Source: Betaproteobacteria bacterium (GTDB taxonomy: Bacteria > Pseudomonadota > Gammaproteobacteria > Burkholderiales > JAEUOS01). From it: DNA of 64,000 nt. The notes below the pieces were generated by a model, which was not told the DNA's origin, searched no databases, and saw only the letters and a program-made list of their open reading frames with translations. The stretch spans positions 1 to 64,000 of the forward strand of contig JAQGMJ010000087.1 in assembly GCA_028292405.1 (NCBI GenBank), in the 5' to 3' direction. The position numbers were made by a program, and so were the translations under genes. This document shows, one piece after another, positions 1 to 8,330 of the stretch (positions within the stretch are counted from its first letter, which is position 1; each line of letters opens with the position of its first letter).

Positions 1-314
1 ACCAGGACTACACCGTCCGCGCCCGCGTTTCTGAACTGATCCTGGCCGGCTCGTCGGCCAAGACCGGTCTGTCCGAAGGCATGCAGACCTACGGCTCCTG
101 GGCCGCCGGCTGGGTTTCCGCCATCACGATCTCCTCCACCGGCATGATCAGCAGCGCCACCGTGAACCTGTCGACCGGCGTCATCACCGTGACCGGCACC
201 GCGCCGACCTCCGGCTCGATCGTCACCATGATTCCGCAAACCACCACCGACAACAAGCTGGTGTGGTCCTGCACCGGTGCTCCGGCCAAGTACATGCCGG
301 CTTCCTGCCGCTAA
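1..314 (+). CDS. pilA: Type IV pilin (PilA-like), 3' part only
   Basis: Major pilin subunit of type IV pili, secreted through the inner membrane and assembled into a surface fibre used for twitching, adhesion and DNA uptake. The reading frame enters at the left edge (first full codon at position 3) and begins QDYTVRARVSE, the segment that follows the hydrophobic N-terminal helix in type IVa pilins (typically AYQDYTxRxxVSE), so roughly the first 50 to 55 residues lie outside the window. The C-terminus has WSC and PASC cysteines spaced like the disulfide-bonded D-region, ending 3 residues before the stop. The Thr/Ser/Gly-rich middle is typical of the variable beta-sheet. Three terminators follow at once, consistent with strong monocistronic expression. 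Confidence 0.9.
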   Translation, partial: QDYTVRARVSELILAGSSAKTGLSEGMQTYGSWAAGWVSAITISSTGMISSATVNLSTGVITVTGTAPTSGSIVTMIPQTTTDNKLVWSCTGAPAKYMPASCR

Positions 315-330
315 GCTGTACTGTTCGCCA

Positions 331-424
331 AAAGCCGCCCTTCGGGGCTGCTTTTTCGTTTCGGCGAGCCGCCCTCCGGGGCGGCTTTTCGTTTTGTGAA
401 CCGCCCTCTGGGGCGGTTTTTGTT
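331..424 (+). terminator. Three tandem intrinsic terminators after the pilin gene
   Basis: Three successive GC-rich hairpins each run into a T-tract: about 331-358 (GCCGCCC/GGGGCTGC, then TTTTT), 366-396 (GAGCCGCC/GGGCGGC, then TTTT) and 399-424 (AACCGCCC/GGGCGGTT, then TTTT). They look like divergent copies of one terminator unit. The first lies 17 nt after the pilin stop codon. Confidence 0.85.
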
Positions 425-511
425 ATCTGGAAGGCCCAATGCCGGAAATACCGCGCTTCGCGGCCGGCACCGGAAAGAGCCGGCGCACAAGGCAAATAGC
501 CGCCGGTGGTT

Positions 512-1528
512 TCAGCCCTGCGGAAAGGACAAGATGCCGCTGAGCGCCGCATCGACCACTTGGGCGGTGTAGGGCTTGGCCATCCAGCCGCTGGCGCCCA
601 GGAGGATCGACTTGGCGATGTCTTCGCGCGAAGGCGCGTCGGCCATCATCACCACCGGCGTCTTGCCCAGGCGCGGGTGCATGCGCAACTTCTCCAGCAC
701 TTTGAAAACGTCGACGTCCTTCGCCCCCAGCTTGAGAAAAATCACCTCGGGCGCCAGCGGCTGGTTGAGCAACAACACCAGTTGCTGGCGCGCGGCGCAT
801 AACTGGGCTTGATAGCCGGCGGCATTGAGCAGGCGGGTGAGCACGGCCGTGTCGGCCGAATCGCTTTCGAACACGATCGCCAGGCCCTTGCGGCGGAGCG
901 GCGGGCGCGCCTCGGGCGAACGCGCCGCTTGCGGCTGGGGCGGCGCCGGCTCTCCGCCCGGGCGCAGCGGCTGCATCAGATTGGCGAAAAAACCGCTGTC
1001 CTGCAGGGTAGCCAGCGCCTGCGTCGATTGCAGGGCGGCGCTCTGGATGGTCTTGCTGAGGTCGGCCTTGGCGACCTTGGTGAAGGATTCGGTATCCTGG
1101 TTGAGCCACTGCTCGACGTTGGCAGCCATTGCAGCGACGTCGAATTCGTCAGCTTCGGCGCCGGCGGCGGGCGCGGAGGCCGGCTTGCCACTCTGGGCCT
1201 TTTTCGGTGGCTGCGCAGCCGGTTTGGCCGTCTTGAGTTCCGGCAGTTCGAACGGGACTTCGGCAAAATCGATCAGCTTGGCGCGCAGCAACTCACCCAG
1301 CCAGGCAGCGACATCCTCCTCGTCGAGGCGCGGAAACTTCTCCCGAAGTTGCTCCACCGTGCGTTTGCCGTCGATCGCCCTGAGCATTTCCCGAAAACCG
1401 GACGATAGGGGACGGGCCGCGTCGTCCATCGCGGCATTGCCCTCGACGGTGCGGGCATAGATATCTTGCGGGCTGATCGGCGTTTCTTCGGCGGGCATCG
1501 GCATTTTCGTTAAACGGGGCTTCGACAT
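512..1528 (-). CDS. Degenerate response-regulator (pseudo-receiver) protein
   Basis: A 338-residue soluble protein. Residues about 40-90 form a small helical, winged-helix-like module (SSGFREML...LDEEDVAAWLGELLRAKLI). Residues 95-210 are an Ala/Pro-rich linker with a helical stretch, and residues 213-336 have the receiver fold. The receiver lacks key phosphorylation residues. The expected aspartate in LLDL is replaced by Lys266 (IFLKLGAKD), the acidic pair is reduced to FESDSAD, and the conserved Thr/Ser is Ala (VVMMADAP). Lys318-Pro (WMAKPY) remains. It therefore probably works as a phosphorylation-independent protein-interaction module. It is transcribed away from the pilin and toward it from the same strand as the downstream chemoreceptor, 86 bp apart. 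A start at Met9 or Met11 is possible. Confidence 0.75.
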   Translation of the reverse strand: MSKPRLTKMPMPAEETPISPQDIYARTVEGNAAMDDAARPLSSGFREMLRAIDGKRTVEQLREKFPRLDEEDVAAWLGELLRAKLIDFAEVPFELPELKTAKPAAQPPKKAQSGKPASAPAAGAEADEFDVAAMAANVEQWLNQDTESFTKVAKADLSKTIQSAALQSTQALATLQDSGFFANLMQPLRPGGEPAPPQPQAARSPEARPPLRRKGLAIVFESDSADTAVLTRLLNAAGYQAQLCAARQQLVLLLNQPLAPEVIFLKLGAKDVDVFKVLEKLRMHPRLGKTPVVMMADAPSREDIAKSILLGASGWMAKPYTAQVVDAALSGILSFPQG

Positions 1529-1614
1529 CGGGGCGGCGTAACCGCCTCGATGCAGCGGCTATGATAGCCGACCTGCCCGCCGCGCGAGCGTACGCCGGCG
1601 CCGGTGGAGGGGCT

Positions 1615-3243
1615 CTAGCGGAACTGGAAGCGGCTGACCGAGGCGCGCAGGCGCGCGGCAAGCTGCTTTAGTTCGGCGGCCGTATCGCGGCCTTGCGCCA
1701 CCGAAGTGCGGTTTTGCTCGGCCGAAGCGGCCACCCGCTCGGTGGTGCCGGCGATCTGCTCGCTGGCGGCGCGCTGTTCGCGGGTGGCATCGGCCAGGTC
1801 GCGCAGGCTCTCGACGGCGCGCGCGGCGCCACTGCCCAGGTCGTTCAGGGGCCGCATCAGTCGCTCCAGGCAGGCGACGCCGGCGGCGGCGCTCTTTTGC
1901 AGCCCTTCGATGCGGCCGCCGGCGCCGGCCACGCTTTCCTGGATCGCGCCGATGGTGCCCTGGATTTCGTTGGTGGCCGCGCCGGTACGCTCGGCCAGCT
2001 TGCGCACCTCGTCGGCAACCACGGCGAAGCCGCGGCCCTGCTCGCCGGCGCGCGCCGCTTCGATCGCGGCATTAAGCGCCAGCAGATTGGTCTGGCCGGC
2101 AATCTCCTTGATCAGCTTGACTACCGAGCCGATCTCGCCGGCGCGGATGGTGAGCTCGGCCATCTGCGCGCCGAACTCGCCGATCGAGCGGTCGATTTCA
2201 CCGATCTCGCGCACCGCCGCCTCGCCCTGCTCGACTCCGAGGGCGGAAACCGCGGCGGTCTGCTCCGCCACCGAGCGCGCCACTTCGGCGCTTTCGGAAA
2301 CCTGGGCGATCGAGGCGGTCAATTCCTGCACCGAGGCCGCTGTCGAGGCCACTGCCCCGGTCTGCGATTCGGCGCTGGCGGAAAGCTCGTCGGCGGCATG
2401 CGCGAGTTCGCCGGAAGACACGGTCACGGCGTCGACGTCGGCATGCAGCTGGCCGATCAGGGTCTTGAGGTTGTCCTGCATCGCGCCCACCGACTGGGTG
2501 AGGGCGCCGATTTCGTCACGGCCCGCCGGTTCGATGCACCCGCGCAGGTCGCCGCCGGCAACGCGATCGGCGATGCTCAGCAGGGCAGCCAGCGGCCGGG
2601 TGATGCTGCGGGTCAGCCAGAAGGCGATGACGATAGCCAGCAGCAGGCTGCCGGCGAGCATGAACAGCAGCAGGCTGCGCACCGCATCGGCGCCGGCGGC
2701 CATCTCGCGCGCGATGGCGTCGATGCGGCCGCGCTCATGGTCGCGCAAATCGGCGGTGGCGCCGCGGTAAGCGTCCAGGTAGCCGGCCATGGTGGAAGAG
2801 GCCATGGCCGCGGCCTTGTCGAACTCGCCCTGTTTTTTCAGGGCGAATACCTTGTCACGTTCCGCCAGATAGGCCTTGCGGCGCTCCGACACCTTGTCGA
2901 ACAGGAGGCGCGCCTGCGGCGTGGCGATCTGCTTTTCCACCATTTTCTGCAGTTCGGAAATCCGCTTGCTGGTGGCGGCGATCTGTTTGGCGTAGAGCTC
3001 GTCGAGGCGCGCATCGTTGGTCATCGCCATGGCCAGCGAACGCGGCGCATTCTGCTGGGTCAGCGATTCCCAGTCCTCGACATTGCGCAACTGGCTCAGC
3101 GTTTGCGAAGTGAGCGTGGTGAACTGCGCGGACATGTCCTGGATGGTAAAAACGGCGTACACCATGGCGCCGGCATTGATCGCCAGGACCAGGGTGAAAG
3201 CAGCCGCCAGGCGCTTGCTGATGGATAAATTTTTCAGAATCAC
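1615..3243 (-). CDS. Methyl-accepting chemotaxis protein
   Basis: Transmembrane chemoreceptor of 542 residues that relays ligand signals to CheA/CheW. The N-terminus has a cytoplasmic start and a first membrane helix (about 10-32). A four-helix-bundle type periplasmic domain follows to about 185, then a second membrane helix (about 188-212, [19 protein letters not shown]) and HAMP (about 213-265). The long coiled-coil signalling domain contains the highly conserved hairpin tip around [20 protein letters not shown] and [11 protein letters not shown]. The periplasmic part contains no obvious PAS or Cache signature, so the ligand cannot be guessed. It diverges from the diguanylate cyclase gene across a 331-bp spacer. 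The C-terminus (SRFQFR) has no CheR-binding pentapeptide. Confidence 0.93.
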   Translation of the reverse strand: MILKNLSISKRLAAAFTLVLAINAGAMVYAVFTIQDMSAQFTTLTSQTLSQLRNVEDWESLTQQNAPRSLAMAMTNDARLDELYAKQIAATSKRISELQKMVEKQIATPQARLLFDKVSERRKAYLAERDKVFALKKQGEFDKAAAMASSTMAGYLDAYRGATADLRDHERGRIDAIAREMAAGADAVRSLLLFMLAGSLLLAIVIAFWLTRSITRPLAALLSIADRVAGGDLRGCIEPAGRDEIGALTQSVGAMQDNLKTLIGQLHADVDAVTVSSGELAHAADELSASAESQTGAVASTAASVQELTASIAQVSESAEVARSVAEQTAAVSALGVEQGEAAVREIGEIDRSIGEFGAQMAELTIRAGEIGSVVKLIKEIAGQTNLLALNAAIEAARAGEQGRGFAVVADEVRKLAERTGAATNEIQGTIGAIQESVAGAGGRIEGLQKSAAAGVACLERLMRPLNDLGSGAARAVESLRDLADATREQRAASEQIAGTTERVAASAEQNRTSVAQGRDTAAELKQLAARLRASVSRFQFR

Positions 3244-3574
3244 GACTTGTCTCCGCGCTGACCGCGCACATGGCCCGCCAGCCGGAAGGGATTGGGGGAT
3301 TAGGCATGCTATCGCCGCGGTGCAGCGCCCGATCGGCCGAAAAGCGCGGCTTTTCCACGCCAGTTTTCCAGATCCAGGCCGGCAATGCTGCTTTTTTCGT
3401 ACATAAAACCCGCCAGGTGGCCGAAAAACCCCGCAAATCGGCCAATTCGGCGGAAAATTGCAGGCTAGTATTGTTCGAGCCCTGTCTTGTCAGGTAGTTT
3501 GCGCCCCCTTGACTGTCACGACCCGGGTTGCCGCCCGGCGCGTTGCCGGATTTGCCGATCAATTGCGACCAAGT
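3244..3574. other. 331-bp divergent intergenic region between chemoreceptor and diguanylate cyclase
   Basis: No gene is seen here. On the minus strand a GCCGATCG box (3330-3337) is preceded 11 nt upstream by an A-rich GGAAAAGC. This resembles, weakly, the -10 and -35 parts of a flagellar sigma-28 promoter for the chemoreceptor; the -35 part matches poorly. The cyclase side is AT-richer (about 3455-3500) but has no convincing promoter. Confidence 0.3.
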
Positions 3575-6500
3575 ATGCCCCGCCCCCTGCCCAAACGCCC
3601 GCTCCTGATGCTGCTGCTGCCGCTGTTCGCGCTGCTGCTGCTGGGAACGCTTTGGGCGCTGGCCTTGCACCGCATCAACGAAGAGCGCGGCGAAGCGCAG
3701 CGCCAGGCGCTGGCCGAAAGCCAGGCCTTCGTGCAGATTTACGAGGAACACGCCGCGCGCCTGCTGCACCAGGTGGAGCAGCTGGCGCAGTTCCTGAAAA
3801 TGCAATTCGAGACCGACGGCTATGCCGATGTGCGCGCCTTCGCACGCCGCAAGGGCTTGCTGCCGCCCGGGGTGACGGCACTGGTGGCGATCATCGACAG
3901 CCGCGGCAACATACTGTCGAGCACGCTACCGGAATCCGCCGCGACGCCGAACCTGCGCTCGCGCGACTATTTCCAGGCCCACGTCGAGTTCAATTCCAGC
4001 GAAATGTTCATCGCCAAGCCGCTGGTGGGCGAGTTCAGCGGCCAATGGGCGCTGCCGACCAGCCTGCGCCTGAACAACCCGAACGGTTCGTTCGCCGGGG
4101 TGGTGATGGTCGCGCTCAACCCGCAGACCCTGTACACCGATTACGACGCGCCCTTCCTCGGCCGGCACGGCTCGGTCGGGCTGCTCGGCAACGACGACGT
4201 GTTCCGCATCCGCCGCTCCGGCACCAGCACCCAGTACGGCGAGGCTGTCGATTTCACCGCGTTCCGCCGCGGCGTCGAGGTACTGGCGCAGAACTCGTTC
4301 GTGCGCGCCAGCCCGTTCGACCACACCCGGCGCATCTACAGCTACCGCCAGATGAAGGACTTTCCACTCATCGCCATCGCCGGCCTGGCGGAGGACGATG
4401 CCTATGCCAAGTTCTACCGCAGCCGCGCCAATTACCTCTGGGGTTCGGGTCTGGGCTCGCTGTTCATCATCGCCTTCACCGCGTTCATGATGCTGCAGGG
4501 GCGGCAACTGGAACACAGCCGCCGCGCCGCCAGCCACGCGCAGGCGATCTACCGCGCCGCCGCCGAGGGCAGCCTGGATGCCTTCTATATTCTCGAGGCC
4601 ATACGGGGCACGGGTGGCGGCGTCAGCGATTTCCGCCTGGTCGAAGTGAACCGTCTGGGCGCGGCGCTGATCGGCCTGCCGGTGGAGCAGATCGTCGGCC
4701 GGCCGCTGTGCGAATTGCTGCCCGAGAGCCGGGCGAACGGCTTTTTCGACAAATACGTGCGCGTGCTGGAGAGCGGCTCGTCCCTGGAGGAGGAGTTCGA
4801 GACCGACACCCCGACCGCCCAGGCGCGCTGGCTGCGCCACCAGGTGGTGCCGGTGGAAGGCGGTATCGCCGTCACCAGCCGCGACATTACCGCGCGCAAG
4901 CGCGCCGAAGCCGAACAGCGCAACAGCCGCAAGTTCCTGCAGACCCTGATCGACTACCTGCCGGTGATGATTTTCGCCAAGAGCGTGCGCCCGAACGATT
5001 ATGGCCGCTACATCGTGTGGAACGAAGCCGCCGAGGTGATCACCGGCTACACCGCCGAGCGGGTGCTGGGCAAAAGCGGCCCCGAGGTCTTTCCGCCCGA
5101 GATGGCACAGGAATACGAGGCCGAAGACAGCCTGATGCTGGCCGACCCGATGGTGCGCAACACCCCGGAATACGAATTGCGCCGCGCCGACGGCAGCTCG
5201 CGGACCTTGAGCCGCGTCACCCTTCCGATATTCGACGACAACGACAAGCCCGAATACATCCTCGGCGTGATCGAGGACATCACCAAGCGCAAGCGCCAGG
5301 AGTTCCTGTTGCGCGCGCAGCGGGCCGAATTGCAGGCGGTCAACGATGCCTCGCCGCTGGGCCTGTTCCGCGCCGACCTGCAGGGCCACTTCACCTACGC
5401 CAACCGCACCTACGAGCAGATCGCAGGCCTGCCCTCCGGCGGCGCCGTCGGCCGCGCCTGGATCGACGCGATCCACCCGGAAGACCGGGAGCGCGTTCTC
5501 ACCGCCGCGCGGCTGCTGGTCGGCGAGGGCGCACCTTTCGACCTGACCCACCGCATCGCGCGCGCGGACGGCGGCGAGGCCTGGGTCGAGGCAAAAGCGG
5601 CGCCGATCCTGGTCGACGGCCAGGTGACCGGCTACGTCGGCAGCCTGAACGACATCACCGAGCACCGTGCCACCCGGCAGTCGCGCAAGATGCTGGCGGC
5701 GATCATCGAGGCCAGCGCCGACTTCGTCGCCACCAGCACGCCCGACGGCAGCATCACCTACCTCAATCCGGCTGCGCGCCGCCACGCCGGACTGAAAGCG
5801 GACGACGACATCTCGCGCGCCCGGGTGGAAGATTACTACCCGCGCGCGGCGCTGCGGCGCATCCAGGGCGAGGCGATACCTGCGGCGCTGCGCGACGGCC
5901 TGTGGATCGGCGAAACCGCGGTATACGACCGCGACCGGCGCGAGACGCCGGTGGCCCACATGATCATCGCCCATCGCGGCGCGGAAGGCGAGCTGGAATA
6001 TTTTTCCAGCATCATGCACGACATCTCCGCCGACAAGGAGGCCGAGCAGGCGCTGCGCGACAGCGAGTCGCGCCTGCGCATCGTCACCGACACGCTGCCG
6101 GCGATGGTGTCCTTCGTCGACACCGGCGAGCGCTACCGCTTCGTCAACAAGGCCTACGAACGAAAGTTCGGGCGGCCGCGCGCCGAGATCATCGGCATGA
6201 CCATCCGCGAGCTGCATGGCGAGACCAACTACGCGCTGATGGAAAGCTACGTGCGCCGCGCGCTCAAGGGCGAAACCCTGGCCTTCGAACGCGACGAGCA
6301 GAGCGAGGGCCAGTACCGCTGTTTCGAGACCACCTATATTCCGCAGGCGCGCGCCGGCGCCGCCGACGGCGCGGTGGTCGGCTTTCACGTCACGGTGCAG
6401 GACATCACGGCGCGCAAGCTCGAGGAAAAGCGCCTGATCCAGCTGGCCCACGTCGACAGCATGACCGGCCTGGCCAACCGCGCCGGCTTCCAGTTGCGCC

Positions 6501-6958
6501 TGGCCGAACTGATGGCGCGCAGCCGCGCCGACAAGTCCCTGCTGGCGCTGATGTACCTCGACATCGATCATTTCAAGGGCGTCAACGACACTTACGGCCA
6601 CCTGGCCGGCGACGGCCTGCTGAAGGCCTTCGCCGGGCGGCTGATCCGTTCATTACGCGATTCCGACGTGGTGGCGCGGCTCGGCGGCGACGAGTTCACC
6701 ATCATCCTGCCGGCCTTGCGCAAACCGGAGGACGCCACCGCCGTCGCCGGCAAGATCGTCCAGGCGATCCGCCCGACCTTCTCGCTCAACCAGCAGTCGA
6801 TCAACGTCACCACCAGCATCGGCCTGGCTTTCTACCAAGGCGGCGAGATGAGCGCCGAAGCCCTGATCCAGCGCGCCGACGAGATGCTCTACCAGTCGAA
6901 AGGGGCCGGCCGCGATACCTACAACGTCGCGCCTTTGCTGCGGATACAGAACGGCTAA
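3575..6958 (+). CDS. Membrane diguanylate cyclase with Cache-like sensor and five PAS domains
   Basis: Makes the second messenger c-di-GMP from two GTP. With the ATG at 3575 (chosen because a Leu-rich membrane anchor LLMLLLPLFALLLLGTL follows almost at once) the protein has 1127 residues. A first membrane helix is at about 10-30 and a periplasmic double-Cache/PDC-like sensor (ALVAIIDSRGNILSS, RDYFQAH) at about 35-285. A second helix is at about 290-310. Five PAS units each end in a DIT/DIS-type boundary (about 315-440, 445-570, 575-700, 705-820, 825-950). The C-terminal GGDEF domain has an intact GGDEF motif at 1037-1041 and an RDSD product-inhibition I-site five residues before it. Both point to an active, feedback-inhibited enzyme. 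Its stop codon overlaps that of the convergent AraC gene by 4 bp. Confidence 0.92.
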   Translation: MPRPLPKRPLLMLLLPLFALLLLGTLWALALHRINEERGEAQRQALAESQAFVQIYEEHAARLLHQVEQLAQFLKMQFETDGYADVRAFARRKGLLPPGVTALVAIIDSRGNILSSTLPESAATPNLRSRDYFQAHVEFNSSEMFIAKPLVGEFSGQWALPTSLRLNNPNGSFAGVVMVALNPQTLYTDYDAPFLGRHGSVGLLGNDDVFRIRRSGTSTQYGEAVDFTAFRRGVEVLAQNSFVRASPFDHTRRIYSYRQMKDFPLIAIAGLAEDDAYAKFYRSRANYLWGSGLGSLFIIAFTAFMMLQGRQLEHSRRAASHAQAIYRAAAEGSLDAFYILEAIRGTGGGVSDFRLVEVNRLGAALIGLPVEQIVGRPLCELLPESRANGFFDKYVRVLESGSSLEEEFETDTPTAQARWLRHQVVPVEGGIAVTSRDITARKRAEAEQRNSRKFLQTLIDYLPVMIFAKSVRPNDYGRYIVWNEAAEVITGYTAERVLGKSGPEVFPPEMAQEYEAEDSLMLADPMVRNTPEYELRRADGSSRTLSRVTLPIFDDNDKPEYILGVIEDITKRKRQEFLLRAQRAELQAVNDASPLGLFRADLQGHFTYANRTYEQIAGLPSGGAVGRAWIDAIHPEDRERVLTAARLLVGEGAPFDLTHRIARADGGEAWVEAKAAPILVDGQVTGYVGSLNDITEHRATRQSRKMLAAIIEASADFVATSTPDGSITYLNPAARRHAGLKADDDISRARVEDYYPRAALRRIQGEAIPAALRDGLWIGETAVYDRDRRETPVAHMIIAHRGAEGELEYFSSIMHDISADKEAEQALRDSESRLRIVTDTLPAMVSFVDTGERYRFVNKAYERKFGRPRAEIIGMTIRELHGETNYALMESYVRRALKGETLAFERDEQSEGQYRCFETTYIPQARAGAADGAVVGFHVTVQDITARKLEEKRLIQLAHVDSMTGLANRAGFQLRLAELMARSRADKSLLALMYLDIDHFKGVNDTYGHLAGDGLLKAFAGRLIRSLRDSDVVARLGGDEFTIILPALRKPEDATAVAGKIVQAIRPTFSLNQQSINVTTSIGLAFYQGGEMSAEALIQRADEMLYQSKGAGRDTYNVAPLLRIQNG

Positions 6959-7983
6959 AAGTCCTGGAGCGCGGTCGCCGCCGCCGCGCCGCGCCCGCCA
7001 CGCAGCCTGGCCCACGTCTCCGAGGGTTTTTCGCCGAACAGGCCGCGATAATCGCGGGCAAAACGCCCGAGGTCGAAAAATTCGTAACGCATCGCCGCCT
7101 CGGTGACGGAGGCGATCAGCCCCTGTGGATTGAGCAGCAATCCGTGCACCTGATTCAAGCGGCGGATCCGCAGGTAGCGCATCGGTCCCATGCCGAAGGC
7201 CTCATTGAAGGCATTGCGCAAGGTACGCTCGCTGACCTTGGCCGCGCTGGACAAATCGGCCACATGCAGCAGCAGCATTTCCGGGTTGGCGTGCAGGAAA
7301 TCCTCGGCAGCCTTGACCACGCGGCCATGCAAAAAACCCGGCACCGGCGTAGCCGCCCCGAGTTCGGCCTGCAAGGCTGCGCGGGCGAACGCCTGCACCA
7401 GGCTCTGCCTGATGGTCTGGCGGATTTGCGGCATCTCGGCTAAGCGCGGATAGTCGCGCAGCAGCGCGATGGCGTCGCGCAGTGCCTGATGCAGGACACG
7501 CCGCGGCGCCGGCGCCAGCCTCACCATTTCCATGTTGCCGCGGCGCCGCACCGGATCGGGCGCGCCGAATTCATCCGTCATGCATTCCCAGGCCGGCGCG
7601 GGTACCTGCAGGGCCGCCCAGCGCACCTGCCCGTCGGTAAAGGCGAAGGTCTCGGCCCCCGGGCGAAATACCGCAAGATCGCCTGGCTCGCATGACAAGC
7701 CGTTCAGATACCAGGCACCGGCCTTTTGCAAAGGCGCGATCAACAGCACCGAATGGCCCAGAACCGCGCCCGCCGCGGTGACGGACGCGCCTACTTCGCC
7801 GACATCCAGCACGCACTCGCCCAGTTGCGCACTAAGCAATCCGTAGGGGAAGAATCCGTCGCGCAGGACGTTGATCTCGATCTCCAGCCCATGCATGGCG
7901 CGCGACATCTCGTCGGCGCTGGAAAAAAGCAAACGCCGAACCTGTAGCCCTGCCTCGGGCATGTCACACAAGGTCCCGTCCAT
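6955..7983 (-). CDS. AraC-family transcriptional regulator
   Basis: DNA-binding regulator of about 342 residues from the chosen ATG at 7983; an upstream extension to 8085 is open but lacks family support. The N-terminal half is a cupin-like sensor region (ALLSAQLGECVLDVGEVGASV, then GDLAVFRPGAE). The C-terminal 100 residues hold two helix-turn-helix motifs of the AraC type (LHVADLSSAAKVSERTLRNA and EAAMRYEFFDLGRFARDYR), followed by the conserved FGEKPSETW tail. No ligand can be inferred. The 3' end overlaps the cyclase stop by 4 bp, and the gene is divergent from the CHASE3 kinase gene. Confidence 0.9.
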   Translation of the reverse strand: MDGTLCDMPEAGLQVRRLLFSSADEMSRAMHGLEIEINVLRDGFFPYGLLSAQLGECVLDVGEVGASVTAAGAVLGHSVLLIAPLQKAGAWYLNGLSCEPGDLAVFRPGAETFAFTDGQVRWAALQVPAPAWECMTDEFGAPDPVRRRGNMEMVRLAPAPRRVLHQALRDAIALLRDYPRLAEMPQIRQTIRQSLVQAFARAALQAELGAATPVPGFLHGRVVKAAEDFLHANPEMLLLHVADLSSAAKVSERTLRNAFNEAFGMGPMRYLRIRRLNQVHGLLLNPQGLIASVTEAAMRYEFFDLGRFARDYRGLFGEKPSETWARLRGGRGAAAATALQDF

Positions 7984-8330
7984 TGCCTCGTTTGCCTCGC
8001 ACGGTGGCCGGCGCGACCGGAGAAGGTTTCCCCCGGGCTTGCCGTTTCTACGTTGTTGGGTACAGGCAAAGAACTTAATGTTCAATCGCGCCTGTGTTTG
8101 CCGCTCGCGTCGTCTGGTTATTATTCTGCATCAATCCATGGTCGTGTGGAAGGAATAAAACGCTCCGGGCGCGAACGACGCGATCACCACGGTTAAAGCG
8201 CGCTACACTGGCGCCGCGTCAAACCCCCGCTCCGCGGGGACAAAAATCAACAGCAAAAGATCTGGGTTCTTTCACCGTGACACCCGTGACATCCGCAACA
8301 ACCCTGAAGGCGGCCTCCCGTACCGATTCG
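7984..8330. other. 347-bp divergent region upstream of AraC regulator and CHASE3 kinase
   Basis: No gene is supported here. For the minus-strand regulator, TTGAAC (8085-8080) and TACCCA (8062-8057) with a 17-bp spacer form a weak sigma-70-like pair. For the kinase, TACACT near 8200 could serve as a -10 box, without a convincing -35. A small GC hairpin (CCCCCGCTCCGCGGGG, about 8225-8240) lies in the kinase leader. Confidence 0.3.

Noticed and set aside
3926-6601. An 891-codon minus-strand open frame opposite the cyclase
   Set aside because: Val/Gln/Arg/Ala-rich composition typical of antisense shadows; the cyclase on the other strand has clear domains.
3487-7443. A 1318-codon forward open frame overlapping the diguanylate cyclase
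   Set aside because: It is rich in Arg, Pro and Gly without domains, a GC-codon shadow of the real gene in another frame.
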